64,000 nucleotides of DNA from positions 1 through 64,000 of the forward strand of contig NHNY01000001.1 in the NCBI GenBank assembly GCA_002786065.1, given 5' to 3'. The notes under the pieces were generated by a model that saw only the letters and a program-made list of their open reading frames with translations, was not told the DNA's origin and ran no database searches. A program made the translations under genes and the position numbers. Positions 11,314 to 22,400 of the stretch are shown here, piece by piece (position 1 is the first letter of the stretch; each line of letters starts with the position of its first letter). Source of the DNA: Microcyclospora pomicola. Its lineage: Eukaryota > Ascomycota > Dothideomycetes > Capnodiales.

Positions 11314-13318
11314 TGGTCCAGAACCCGGTCAGCACGAGATTCTGCTACGGAAATAATATGTGGAAGCCACAATGGCTGTGGTCGGGTGGCGTAACATCTT
11401 GTTTCACCAGAGATGGACATGATTGCATTTGACGGCGTCCTATGGAATGGCGGTGAACATGGCGGCATCTACGAAGGCCTGTCTTGGGACGGCTAAGCGC
11501 ATATAATGTAATAACTTTGCGAGCGTGGTTACACATTTATGTAACACGGACACGATCTACTCCAGTCATCCTGCTCGGGACTCAATGTGGAACAATATCC
11601 TCGTTTATATCCGTCCGCGCTGTCTGCTGCGAATGTAGCGATACAAATATTTTGTGCCTCGGTCTCCGGCAAGGCACCCCACGCTTTGCGGATTCAATTC
11701 AGCACTCGACCACGACAACACGGGATAGTTCTATGCTCCAGAACTAGAAGACCGTCATCCTAGACAAGATGTGATGAGAGTGCATATATCTCACAGGGAC
11801 ACGAACCTCCCGACTGGATTCGGCTACGTGCGTCGAAGAGTTTGCTACCATCAACGGCCGGCACGATCCCTAATCAGACTTGACCTTCTAATGCCAAGGA
11901 CCTCGGATGCACGCCGAGGGTTTTCTTTCGCCTCTGCATCATCACCCGTACGGAGAACATCCTGGTGCTTATCTCGCAAACAAGCTCCTGCAGAACTGCT
12001 CGACAGATCTTGCCTCGTGTGCTGGACTGCGCTGGACTATACGACCAGCATCCTGTTATGTCACCGCACTTCGCTCTCGTCCACGGATAACTGTAGGCGC
12101 TGGCCATCCTCCGCGGCTCGCGCATCTGTGCAGACTCGACCGTTGGATCGCTGGTGGTAGCCACGGTTGCGTGCATTCGCCGAACCACAGCGATCAATAT
12201 ACAACATGCCTGCAGAACTCTGAGCTCCTGGGAGGATGACGAGAGTCCGGTCCAGCCGAAGTCTGTCCAAACCCTGTTGGTCGATTCGAAACGATCACTC
12301 AGTGGTAGCACAGCTCCTGCTATGACGCTGCAGAAAATTTCCATGCGGTGTCAACCGTGGCAGGCTTGTCCCACGAGATTCGTGGCATACTGACCACTTC
12401 CACCGTCATCACGATGCTATGTTCTACGTCGACAGATTCTTCGTTGACGAAGCCATGTGCTGCCGGAGGTCCTCATCGTCTGCTATCTCGTGTTCTCAGG
12501 AACATTCATCGATTGGGAGAGCTGGATAAGGTAAAGCGCAGCAGATGAGCAGCCGTGCATAACGCTCGGTACTATATGTACCCGGGCTCGTCACAACGCT
12601 CGTGCATACACCGTTGACGCCAGCAACGAGGATGAAACGCCCGCTTTTCTGGTCCTCCAGATGTCATGCCCCACGCATCGACGTTGCACTACCACCAGCG
12701 ATAGTCCAGCATCCATGACTTACCATACTTCATCATGCATACTGTACCATGCAGGGGTGCTTGTCGATGCTGCTGCAGGACCACGGCGGTGACCAGTTCA
12801 CAACAGACATGCTTCACAGCACCAGGAGTCGAGGCTATCGAGCCACTACTGCATGCTGCAGGAACGCCCGCTCTCGCAAGAGGCTTTCGTCCACGCTGAT
12901 CTGGATGCTCGGATTCCACTTTTGCTGCACTTCAGCAGAGTTGCCTTTCTGACTAGTGATACATTGCTGCAGGGATACCTGCACCAATAGTGCTCTCACT
13001 TATCTTGCGTGCTTGCAGCCTTGCACCGTCCCCTCGTTGCATCTGCTGACAGCTAGTCCAAACCGTCACATCCTCCGACTTATCGCTTGTTGCAATATAA
13101 CACCCTGCAACGGAAATTGATCTTTCGTTCCAAGCTCCTGACACCTGCCAGTTGTCCCTACGATACCGTCGTATGCGCATAGCGTTGCAAGGGTACTGCA
13201 TTGCTTTAAACTCCGGGCCAGCCTCATAATCTGGGTGTGCCATATCTCAAGGTACACCTGTCGGGAAGCTCGTCCAAAACATGTATACGCCCGCTATACG
13301 CATACCCATCTAAGAAAC
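11314..13318. other. 2.0-kb gene-free stretch
   Basis: Between the Rab gene and the next plus-strand gene. It contains only short overlapping frames of mixed strand (longest 156 codons, minus strand, 11874-12344) with no domain, splice-supported extension or coding-like periodicity that I could recognise. Composition is not RIP-like. It may hold a decayed gene or regulatory DNA; I see no RNA gene. Confidence 0.4.
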
Positions 13319-15250
13319 ATGGACATGATCGAGTCTGCGGCAAGGAGAGACAGTCGTCACAGAGTAGTCGCAGCCGCGAACCGACGTACACTCTCCGCTA
13401 GCCATGTGGATCATAACACTCGGGATTATGTACGGCCCAAGACTGCCCACGAGGAACGATTGGACGCTCGACTTGCTCGGGACAAATACCTGGAACGTTC
13501 GGGAGGGTATAGCACGTCAGCCTCTGCACACAGGATGCCGGATTTCTCACAATTCCCTCACGCATCCCAGATACCACCTTGGCAAGACGTTCGTGGCCCA
13601 GCTTCTCATTCCATGAAAAGCTCTCCGGATCTTGTTGCGGCTTACCATTCCAGTCTGGACTCGGCGCCGAGTTGGAATGGTACGGATGAGGACGAATCAG
13701 GCCAGTCTCACTACTCACCCACGACGCCAATCTCTCCTAAGACGGCCATGACCGGGTCATCACGAACATCTACAGATGGCAGTGAATCGCACAAACGGAA
13801 GAAAAAGCTTGGCTGGAATATGCTAGGTGGTATGCTGCACCGCAAGGACACTGTCTCGTCTGCACCCAAGATCGTGCAGCGTGCGCGAGGAGATGCCTTG
13901 CTCTGCGGTAGTGGCCCCCATATGGAGGAGATGGTGTTGATACAAGATGGCATTCATCCCTTGGGAACGCCTGGTTATCCATTCCCCGAACAGCCTTCGA
14001 GCCCTGTACCGATCAGAATGCAGCATAGCCGGAAACTATCTGCCCAGATCCCTCGTGGCCTGACACGGTTCGAGGCGCGGGCACAAGCAGATCAAGTCTC
14101 GTTTGCACAGAATCCGTACTTTGCTACTCCGCCGCCCCTCCCGAACGTCCTCCGGAAACAACAAGCAAGGATCCGACATGACAAAGAGGAGACATCCAGG
14201 ATTAGCAAGCCAGAGGAGGATAGGGCAGACTCGTTTGTGTCGGTGTCGGAGCGGAAGAGCTCGGCTCTAGCAGGTTCACAACTGCGAGACCTGGACTTGA
14301 GCACTAAGCGGAGATCCGAGCGGCATGATTCGGTGGCCAGTGGCACCCAAAATATCAGCAGTATGACGATACTGGAACGCAGGCAGAGTAGGCCCAAGCG
14401 GTCAATGCCCAGCACAGATTTGACCGCTTGTGTTGAGGAAGAATATGAGCCACCCCAGCTGCTAATGCGTGCTCCTGGTTTGACGCCGGACGTGCTCTTA
14501 GCTCTTGACGATCCTGAAGACTACATCAGTGCTGTTGAGGCACGTCTCCAGGAAAGCAGAGAAAAGCTGGGGAGGTCAATGCCAAGGTTAAGACCGATGC
14601 AACGTGCTATAACAGCACCCAATGGCTTGGGTGCATTTGCTCACTCAATCCTTCCTTCACCTGCAGATGAGAAGAGCGAAAACTTCGCCGACAGTCTCAG
14701 CGTGGTCTCGAGTGGCACACGGCAGAGTACAGACGACGTGATGTACCACGCTATTGCTATGCCACCTCCAGTCGAACAACAGAACGAGCTTTTGGAGTCG
14801 GCCCCTCATGAACGACATCCAAATCCCCTGTTCTCTCATCCCCCAACGCCGACGAAACCGAACTGCGACCTCGACATCGGCGGTGACTTCGAACACATAC
14901 CACACGCCCAACCGACAAATATTCGAACGCCATCGTTCTCATCTTCCACGCGATCTTCCTCTTTGCCAGCTTCGGCACGACAGCGACCGTCACCACCCGT
15001 TTCCTCCTATTTCGACGAAGCAGAGGAATCTGCATCAGATACCTCCGTTCACGGTCATCTGCCACGCACAAGTTCGCTGCAAGCTCGCGAGCATGCCGTG
15101 GTACAAGTCCGCATAGCCCGGCAGATCAGTGTTCGAGCTGCACAATCAACCTCTCGACCCGGTTCCGGCGCCCACCGCTTGCGACCTGTTCTCCTGGATT
15201 TGTCGAAGGATCACCGGAGCGAAGGTTCGCATGCTGTAAGCTTTAATTGA
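13319..15250 (+). CDS. Unrecognised Ser/Arg/Pro-rich protein
   Basis: Open frame of 643 codons from the ATG at 13319. The frame extends upstream to an ATG at 13235, but that stretch is Cys/Tyr/Arg-rich and looks untranslated. The product is hydrophilic and probably largely disordered, rich in Ser, Pro, Arg and Glu. It has a basic Lys patch (KRKKKLGWNML, about residue 160) that could act in nuclear import, and no membrane segment or signal peptide. I recognise no domain. A GTAAGC donor at 15236 just before the stop, with a TTTGCAG acceptor near 15395, could swap the last few residues for about 30 others; this is only a possibility. Such proteins are often lineage-specific signalling or cytoskeletal adaptors, but no role is claimed. 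Confidence 0.65.
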   Translation: MDMIESAARRDSRHRVVAAANRRTLSASHVDHNTRDYVRPKTAHEERLDARLARDKYLERSGGYSTSASAHRMPDFSQFPHASQIPPWQDVRGPASHSMKSSPDLVAAYHSSLDSAPSWNGTDEDESGQSHYSPTTPISPKTAMTGSSRTSTDGSESHKRKKKLGWNMLGGMLHRKDTVSSAPKIVQRARGDALLCGSGPHMEEMVLIQDGIHPLGTPGYPFPEQPSSPVPIRMQHSRKLSAQIPRGLTRFEARAQADQVSFAQNPYFATPPPLPNVLRKQQARIRHDKEETSRISKPEEDRADSFVSVSERKSSALAGSQLRDLDLSTKRRSERHDSVASGTQNISSMTILERRQSRPKRSMPSTDLTACVEEEYEPPQLLMRAPGLTPDVLLALDDPEDYISAVEARLQESREKLGRSMPRLRPMQRAITAPNGLGAFAHSILPSPADEKSENFADSLSVVSSGTRQSTDDVMYHAIAMPPPVEQQNELLESAPHERHPNPLFSHPPTPTKPNCDLDIGGDFEHIPHAQPTNIRTPSFSSSTRSSSLPASARQRPSPPVSSYFDEAEESASDTSVHGHLPRTSSLQAREHAVVQVRIARQISVRAAQSTSRPGSGAHRLRPVLLDLSKDHRSEGSHAVSFN

Positions 15251-16101
15251 ACACGGCAAATCTTTCTCTGCGTCTCAAGATGTCTACGAGGTCGCCACCG
15301 AGGACTCGCCGAAACGATGTACCGGTACCATCTTTAGTTTTCGACCCACTTTTTCTCTATCCATGTGTTCTTTATCTTCATATCATATTTGCAGCGTTCA
15401 AGCAAGCGCCAAGTCAACATCCATGATCGATCCTCGGGACGAATCTCTCCTCTTTATGCTATATACCTTGTCATACGATAGAACTTTTGATATCCTTGTT
15501 CAATTTGAAGCTTATCACGTTTTATCTCACTTAGCAGATCGTCTCAATCGTGTGGCGGTTCAGCAGAATGGTCCTTATGCTCGATGGCTAATCGCTCTCG
15601 TCACGTCTTCGGGAGGTTACACTTATTATTGTAGGTAGGCTTGATTCACAGAAGTAAAAGACGTGCTAACTTAGCAGGCATGACATATAATGTATTCACC
15701 TTACCTTATACATGTATCGACAGGCACTCTACATTCTTCTTTACATACATAAAACTCGAGCTAAGTGTTCTGAACCTTGAAAACTTAGGTATAGATGTGC
15801 AATATAGTGAAGCCACTATAGTTGTTAGGTTGTAAGTAACAGGGTTGAAATTCAGGTCATCGTACCTAGCGAAAGTGGAGGTTTCTAGGCGTTGTCGCGC
15901 GGACGGAGAGCTCCATTGCGCCAAATGACATGTTCCCAGACCGAGCTCAAATTCGCCTCTATCACCAAGTAACGGTATCCACTTCCTAGCCGGCGCTCGA
16001 CGTTTCGACGGACCCAGCGACTCGAACCAATGTCAAGGACCGCGGTATCGAGGTAGATACTTGTGGTGTAGGCGAACATCACTGGACCAGATCTGGTCAA
16101 T
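15251..16101. other. Intergenic region upstream of ARP5
   Basis: About 850 bases holding the 3' flank of the preceding gene and the promoter of ARP5. A short plus-strand frame (15363-15638) has no recognisable features. Nothing else was seen. Confidence 0.45.
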
Positions 16102-18354
16102 ATGCCTCACTACACGCTGCCCATCCATACGGCGTCCGAACGCAACTCGCCCAAACCGGAGCCCACAGACATCTACCATGCAAGCGAACCTCCCTACCGC
16201 GGCCAGTTGCCTACCGACACCAGCGTATACCGGTCTGCAAGCAATGCCGACACAGCCATCATCATCGACAATGCCTCCTCTTCAGTACGGGCCGGCTGGC
16301 AATCAGATCGCGCCCCTCGCCTTCAGTTCCCACCTCTCATGGCCCGCTACACCGACCGTAAGCTCAATCGGCGCCTCACCTTCATCGGCAGCGAGATCTA
16401 CTTCGACGGCACCGCGCGCGGCCAAGCGAAGAACATCTACGAGCCCGGCAGCAACATCGTCAACAACTGGGATGCGCAGGAGGGCGTGCTGGACTACATC
16501 TTCGTCAAGCTGGGCTTGTCGAACTCGACCATCGACCGGCCCGTGGTCATGACGGAGCCCTTAGCCAACACGGGGTACTCGAGGCGGGTCATGAATGAGA
16601 TCATGTACGAGCTATATGGCGTTCCGCGCGTCGCGTACGGGATCGATAGCTTGTTCAGCTACAACTACAATGGTGGAAAGACGGGGATGGTTCTTTCGGC
16701 AGGGAACATGAGCTCCCATTTGATACCGGTCGTGGATGGGCAACCACTCATTAGTCACGCGACTCGGCTGGACTGGGGCCGGTCACAGTGTGTGGACTAT
16801 TTGACGAAGCTGCTCAAGACGAAATACCCTGGTCTCTTGACGACGGCTAAGGTCACGGATACGCAGATTGAGGATCTTGTACGGCAGCATTGCTATGTCA
16901 GTCAGGATTACGATCAGGAATCGCTACACATGCTGGATTGGACTGGACTAGAGGCTCGCGATCACATCGTGCAATTACCTTTCACCGAGAAAGAGGTCGT
17001 ACAGAAGAGTGAGGAGGAATTGCGAATCGCGGAAGAGAAGCGACGAGAAGGTGGGCGGAGACTACAAGAGCAGGCCGCCAAAATGCGCCTGGAGAAGTTG
17101 GTGCGCAAGGAGCAAGAGTTGGAATATTTCAAAGAACTACAAATCAATATACAAGCCGCTACGACCAAGAAAGAAGCCCGGGCGCTGCTAGATGACGATG
17201 AGTTCAAGGACGAGAATGCGCTGGACCGCAAGATCAAGGAGATGGAGAAATCGATCCGAAAGCAGCGGAATAAAGATGTCGGTGATCTGGAAGAGGAGCC
17301 AGAACTACCGCCTACATATCCGTTGCTTGATGTGCCGGACGCCGATCTTGACGAAGAGCAGCTTAAGCAGAAGAGACAGCAAAGATTGATGAAGAGCAAC
17401 CATGATGCCCGCGCGCGGGCGAAAGCCGAGAAAGAAGCCGAGAAAGCGAGGCAGGCTGAGATCAAACGGTTGGACGATGAAGATCGTGAACGAGATCTGC
17501 CCGCGTGGCTCGAGGAGAGACGCGATGCGCGCAAGGCGGTACTTCAGCAGATCAAAGAACGAGATCAGCTCAAGGCAGATCTGGGTAATCGAAAATCTCA
17601 AGCAGCGCAAATGCGCATGAAGCAGCTGGCCAATCTCGCCTCTGACAACCCGCTCGGTCGGAAACGGCGGCGAGGCGGTAACGACGACGATGGCTTCGGC
17701 GCGGATGATGCGGACTGGATGGTCTATCGCGAGATTGGACGTGGTGAAGACGGTGACGAAGAAGACGAGGAGGAGGATCTTGGAGCTCAACTCAAAGGAA
17801 TCGAAGCACAGTTGCTGAAGTACGACCCGAACTTCACCGAGCAAAGCACACAGGAAGCGCAATCCGACTGGACCAAATCGCTCCGACATGTCTTCCAATA
17901 CGGACCCTACACTTACGATATGGAGAGCGCCCGACTCTCCAACCAGATCCATCTCAATGTCGAACGAATACGAGTGCCCGAGGTCATCTTCCAACCATCA
18001 CTAGCTGGAGTCGATCAAGCTGGTATTGTGGAGATTGCCGAAGACATTGTCATGCAGCGACTAGGATCACACTCGTTTAGAGACCAGGTCCTCAAAGACG
18101 TGTTCATCACCGGTGGCTACGCCATGTTCCAAGGCTTCGAGGACCGTCTCCGCAGCGAACTACGTGCTGTCTTGCCTGCTGAGCTGGAACTCGGAGTTCG
18201 GAGAGCGAAGGATCCGGTTCTTGATGCATGGAAGGGTGCCGCACAGTGGTCCGCCACGCCGCAAAGCCGACACGCCTTTGTGAGCAAGGAGGAGTATCTA
18301 GAGAAAGGTTCGGACTACCTGAAGGAGCACAGTCTTGGCAATGCGTTCTCATAG
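16102..18354 (+). CDS. ARP5: Actin-related protein 5, INO80 chromatin-remodelling subunit
   Basis: Single-exon gene for 750 residues, very close to the yeast Arp5 length of about 755. Arp5 is a nuclear actin-like subunit that, with Ies6, couples the INO80 ATPase to nucleosome sliding. The N-terminal actin fold is clear: the nucleotide-binding start IIIDNASSSVRAGW (about residues 53-66), then TEPLANTGYSRRVMNEIMYE and YGIDSLFSYNYN. A long charged coiled-coil insertion (about 295-560), rich in Glu, Lys and Arg and typical of Arp5, splits the actin fold. The fold resumes at about 600 with FQPSLAGVDQAGI and VFITGGYAMFQGFEDR. The gene converges on DAD4. The ATG at 16102 is the first in frame and gives a family-like N-terminus. 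Identification is secure. Confidence 0.95.
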   Translation: MPHYTLPIHTASERNSPKPEPTDIYHASEPPYRGQLPTDTSVYRSASNADTAIIIDNASSSVRAGWQSDRAPRLQFPPLMARYTDRKLNRRLTFIGSEIYFDGTARGQAKNIYEPGSNIVNNWDAQEGVLDYIFVKLGLSNSTIDRPVVMTEPLANTGYSRRVMNEIMYELYGVPRVAYGIDSLFSYNYNGGKTGMVLSAGNMSSHLIPVVDGQPLISHATRLDWGRSQCVDYLTKLLKTKYPGLLTTAKVTDTQIEDLVRQHCYVSQDYDQESLHMLDWTGLEARDHIVQLPFTEKEVVQKSEEELRIAEEKRREGGRRLQEQAAKMRLEKLVRKEQELEYFKELQINIQAATTKKEARALLDDDEFKDENALDRKIKEMEKSIRKQRNKDVGDLEEEPELPPTYPLLDVPDADLDEEQLKQKRQQRLMKSNHDARARAKAEKEAEKARQAEIKRLDDEDRERDLPAWLEERRDARKAVLQQIKERDQLKADLGNRKSQAAQMRMKQLANLASDNPLGRKRRRGGNDDDGFGADDADWMVYREIGRGEDGDEEDEEEDLGAQLKGIEAQLLKYDPNFTEQSTQEAQSDWTKSLRHVFQYGPYTYDMESARLSNQIHLNVERIRVPEVIFQPSLAGVDQAGIVEIAEDIVMQRLGSHSFRDQVLKDVFITGGYAMFQGFEDRLRSELRAVLPAELELGVRRAKDPVLDAWKGAAQWSATPQSRHAFVSKEEYLEKGSDYLKEHSLGNAFS

Positions 18355-18666
18355 GCTGCTGCACCACGGCGCTTCTAATTGTGTTCATGAGCGATGGTGT
18401 TTCGGAAACTTGAGAGGTTGAGCATTGCTTGAAAGGTGAGCATGGCTGTCTGGACAATTTATAGTTCCTTTGCGAATAGGACCATGACAACGCGTGCCCG
18501 GATGTACAAAGTATGCCTCATCGGTAATGCTGATGCTTGCGCTCTCGATTTCTTTGAAGTCACGTTGTATGCTTCCATTCCCGCCCGGTATGGCTTGGAG
18601 TGACATGTGTAAGACATGGGTATCATTCAGTATTATCGATCTTCAATCATCATCATATTCTGCTCC
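18355..18666. other. Short convergent intergenic region ARP5 / DAD4
   Basis: About 310 bases between two converging genes. It should contain both 3' untranslated regions and poly(A) sites. No gene was seen. Confidence 0.5.
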
Positions 18667-19155
18667 TTAAGCAGGGTCCTTCAAACTGTCGGTGGCTACA
18701 ACACCAGGTTATCAGCGAGTGTGAAGAAATGATCATGTCATAGCATTGCTCTCCTCACCTTCAAGATGAAACAGCACGTTCGACTGGTAGTTCTTGAACA
18801 TCTGCGCCACGAGCTCGACGTTCATGTTCTGTACATTGATCTCCTGTTCGAGTGGAGGGTCCTGTCAGCATCGAGGTCGGGAAACAAGACAGCAGAACTG
18901 CCGGCGGCATAGCTGACTGGCAACATACTTGCAGGCTCTTGTTCAAGACCATGACGGCTTCATTGAGTTTTTCCTGAGTTTCATTGTCAACAAATATGCG
19001 CTTTGGATCAGGCTGGGGTGCGCGCTGAGGAAGAGGCACGTACAACATTCGTGATGATCCGCGACAGCAGCTGGCTTTGTTGGTGCTCGTGAGGGCTTTC
19101 CTAGCAGGTTGATCAGAAGAGAGCAGCCGGGAAACGGACGTGGAAAGTTTACCAT
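18667..19155 (-). CDS. DAD4: DASH complex subunit Dad4, five exons
   Basis: Small kinetochore protein of the DASH/Dam1 ring, which couples fungal chromosomes to spindle microtubules. I read coding exons 19155-19153, 19100-19044, 18973-18929, 18843-18759 and 18695-18667, with introns of 52, 70, 85 and 63 nt, all GT-AG. They give 72 residues, exactly the length of yeast Dad4. The product opens [16 protein letters not shown], continues with [16 protein letters not shown] and a C-terminal [13 protein letters not shown], aligning with the yeast protein along its length. It is a single helical, coiled-coil protein. The first exon contributes only the ATG. No exon is long enough to be found as an ordinary open frame. 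It shares a 267-base divergent promoter with SLH1. Transcript support is missing, but the length match and motif order make the call strong. Confidence 0.93.
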
Positions 19156-19422
19156 GCTGTGATCTTTCGTGGTTGTTCACATGTAGAACTCGTATCTGCT
19201 CAGCACGGCGGCTGGTTTCATAGACGACTTGGAGTCGCGTGAATACGCGCATCCCAGACTCAAGCCTCAGGCACGTACACTTTCGGGTCCCCACTATAGT
19301 CTATGACTGCATCTGCTTGCCACTAAGCGCATATCACACATGTAGTCGTGGTTTATTCTGCACTATTCTGCACTTTTTGCTGTGAGTTTGTGCGAGGCGC
19401 GAGACGTAAAGACGCAACAAAC

Positions 19423-22400
19423 ATGTCTGGACCTGCCGACATAGCTGCCGCACAATGGCTGGAGCAACTCGCTGCCATGCGAGCGGCCATAGCAGACCTC
19501 AAGCTGCCACAAACGAACGGGCACGACGGTGCCGATGGGGACCACTCTGCAGAAGCGGACGAGATCGATGATGATGACTTGTCGCCTGCATCGCCTTCTG
19601 ACGATATCTGGGATCTCATCAGTGAAGACGAGGCTGAGGAGTTCAGTGAGGAGAGTCTTGAACTCCCAGATGCTGCTCCTGCGTCCTCTAAAGTCGGGTC
19701 TCAGGATTGGCTGAGAAGATGTTGCAATGGGGTAGCTCAAAAGGGGGGTGGACTCGAGGCGGACACGTTGTACGAGCATATCATGGCCGTGCTTGCATCG
19801 GATAGCAGCGATGACGAGCTACAGATGACTCTGGCAGACATTGTAGGTTTTGAAGAGCTAGATCTGGTAGGAGATGTGATCAAATTCCGCAAGAACCTCA
19901 TTGCACAGCCTGCGAAGCCGAGTGGGATACTATCGAAAGCAGAAAGGCAGGCTCGTCTGCAGCAGGCGGACTATGAGCATAAGCATGCCGATCTTGCAAG
20001 CGCACAGAATCGCACCGCTGAGGAGTACCCTCATGTGTACCGCGCCCATAATGCTGGCAATATGCTTTCAAACTACGGTAAGAAGTATATGCTGCCGATC
20101 GGCACGGAACACCTCGACAAGGAGAAGTACGAGGAGTATAGTATTCCAGCCGCCAAAGTTGGCACGCTCGGTGTGAACCAGCGGCTGGTAGAGATCAAGG
20201 ACATGGACGGTTTGTGTAAGCGAACGTTCAAGGGCTACAAGACTCTCAATCGTATGCAGAGCCTTGTATATCCCGTGGCGTATCAGACCAGTGAGAACAT
20301 GCTCATCTGTGCGCCGACGGGAGCTGGTAAAACAGATGCCGCGATGCTGACGGTGCTCAACACTATCGCCAAGAATATGGAACCCAACCCGGTAGAGAAT
20401 CCTGATGCCACCGAATTTGCGGTCCGCACAGATGACTTCAAGATTGTCTACGTCGCCCCGATGAAAGCCTTAGCTGCCGAGATCACCGAAAAGTTGGGCA
20501 AGAGACTGGCTTGGCTGGGCGTGCAGGTGCGCGAATTGACTGGAGATATGCAGCTTACCAAAGCCGAGATCGTGCAAACACAGATTATCGTCACGACACC
20601 GGAGAAATGGGATGTGGTCACTCGTAAAAGCACAGGAGATACAGAATTGGTGCAGAAGGTTCGGCTGTTGATCATTGACGAAGTGCACATGCTACATGAT
20701 GAGCGTGGTGCGGTCCTTGAATCTCTAGTGGCAAGAACCGAACGTCAGGTGGAGAGCACGCAATCTCTGATTCGAATTGTCGGATTGAGTGCCACCTTAC
20801 CGAATTATGTGGATGTATCAGACTTCCTCAAGGTCAATCGTATGGCTGGTCTGTTCTACTTTGATCAGTCTTTTCGACCGGTCCCGCTTCAGCAACACTT
20901 TCTTGGGGTGAAGGGCAAACCTGGATCCAAAACGAGCCGTGACAATATCGACAAGGTCGCCTTCGAAAAGGTCCGAGATATGCTCGAGCTTGGCCACCAG
21001 GTCATGGTCTTTGTACATGGTCGAAAGGACACAGTCAAGACTGCACGCATGCTGTACGAGATGGCTACAGATGAGGGTGTGACAGATCTGTTCGATCCGA
21101 GCACACACGCCAATTATGGCAACGCGATGAGAGACGTGAAGCAATCGAAAGGTCGTGAGATCAGAGAACTTGTCGGCAAAGGCATGGGAACTCATCATGC
21201 TGGTATGCCAAGGTCCGATCGCAATCTGATCGAAAGGCTGTTTGCGGACGGGGTTCTGAAAGTGCTCTGCTGTACGGCAACTCTTGCTTGGGGTGTCAAC
21301 TTACCGGCCGCCGCTGTTGTCATCAAGGGCACGCAGCTGTACAGTGCCGAAGCTGGTAAATTCGTCGACCTGGGCATTCTGGATGTCTTACAGATCTTCG
21401 GTCGCGCGGGTCGTCCACAATTTCAGGATACTGGTATTGGTATGATCCTGACCACACAGGACAAGCTGCAACATTACTTGACTGCAGTGACGCAGCAGCA
21501 ACCAATCGAATCGCAATTCAGCAAGAAAATGGTGGACAACCTCAACGCCGAGATCTCCCTGGGAACGGTCACGAGCGTACCAGAGGCGATCACTTGGCTC
21601 GGCTACAGCTATCTTTTTGTCCGCATGCGTCGGAATCCGGTCGCATATGGTATTGAATGGGCTGAGATCCGCGATGATCCCAATCTTGTGCAGAGAAGAC
21701 GCGAGTTGATCGTCAAAGCTGCGCGGATCCTCCAGCAAAGCCAGATGATTATCTTCAACGAGACAACTGAGGAGCTGCGAGCGAAAGACGTCGGGCGCAT
21801 TGCCAGCCAGTTCTACGTTCTGCAGACGTCGATCGAGATTTTCAACACCATGATGCAACCACGCGCGACCGAGGCTGATGTGTTGAAGATGATTAGCATG
21901 TCTGGGGAGTTCGACAACATTCAATCTCGTGACACTGAGGAAAAGGAGCTCCTGCGCCTCAAGGATGAGGCTGCACCATGCGACATCGACGGTGGCATTG
22001 GGACGCAACGCGGTAAAACTAACGTGCTGCTTCAGTCGTATATCAGCAACGCAAACCTGGAAGATTTCACGCTGGTCAGCGACACAGCTTATGTCGCTCA
22101 GAATGCAGCACGTATCTGTCGAGCTCTCTTCATGATTGCGCTGAATCGACGTTGGGGCTACCAGTGTCTCGTCCTGCTGAGCATGTGCAAGAGTATCGAG
22201 AAGCGGGTGTGGCCTTACGAGCATCCCTTTCGCCAATTTGATCTACCTCAAGCAGTGCTGAGAAATCTGGACGAGAAGGGATCAACAGGCTCTATCGACT
22301 CATTGCGTGAGATGGAACCCGCCGAAATCGGAAGCCTTGTGCACAACCAGAGAATGGGCGGAACCATCTCTAAGCTACTCGACAACTTTCCTACGTTGTC

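Noticed and set aside
16962-17994. Two long minus-strand frames inside ARP5
   Set aside because: They lie opposite the Glu/Lys/Arg-rich coiled-coil insertion, whose codon make-up leaves the reverse strand open; Ser/Leu-rich products without domains.
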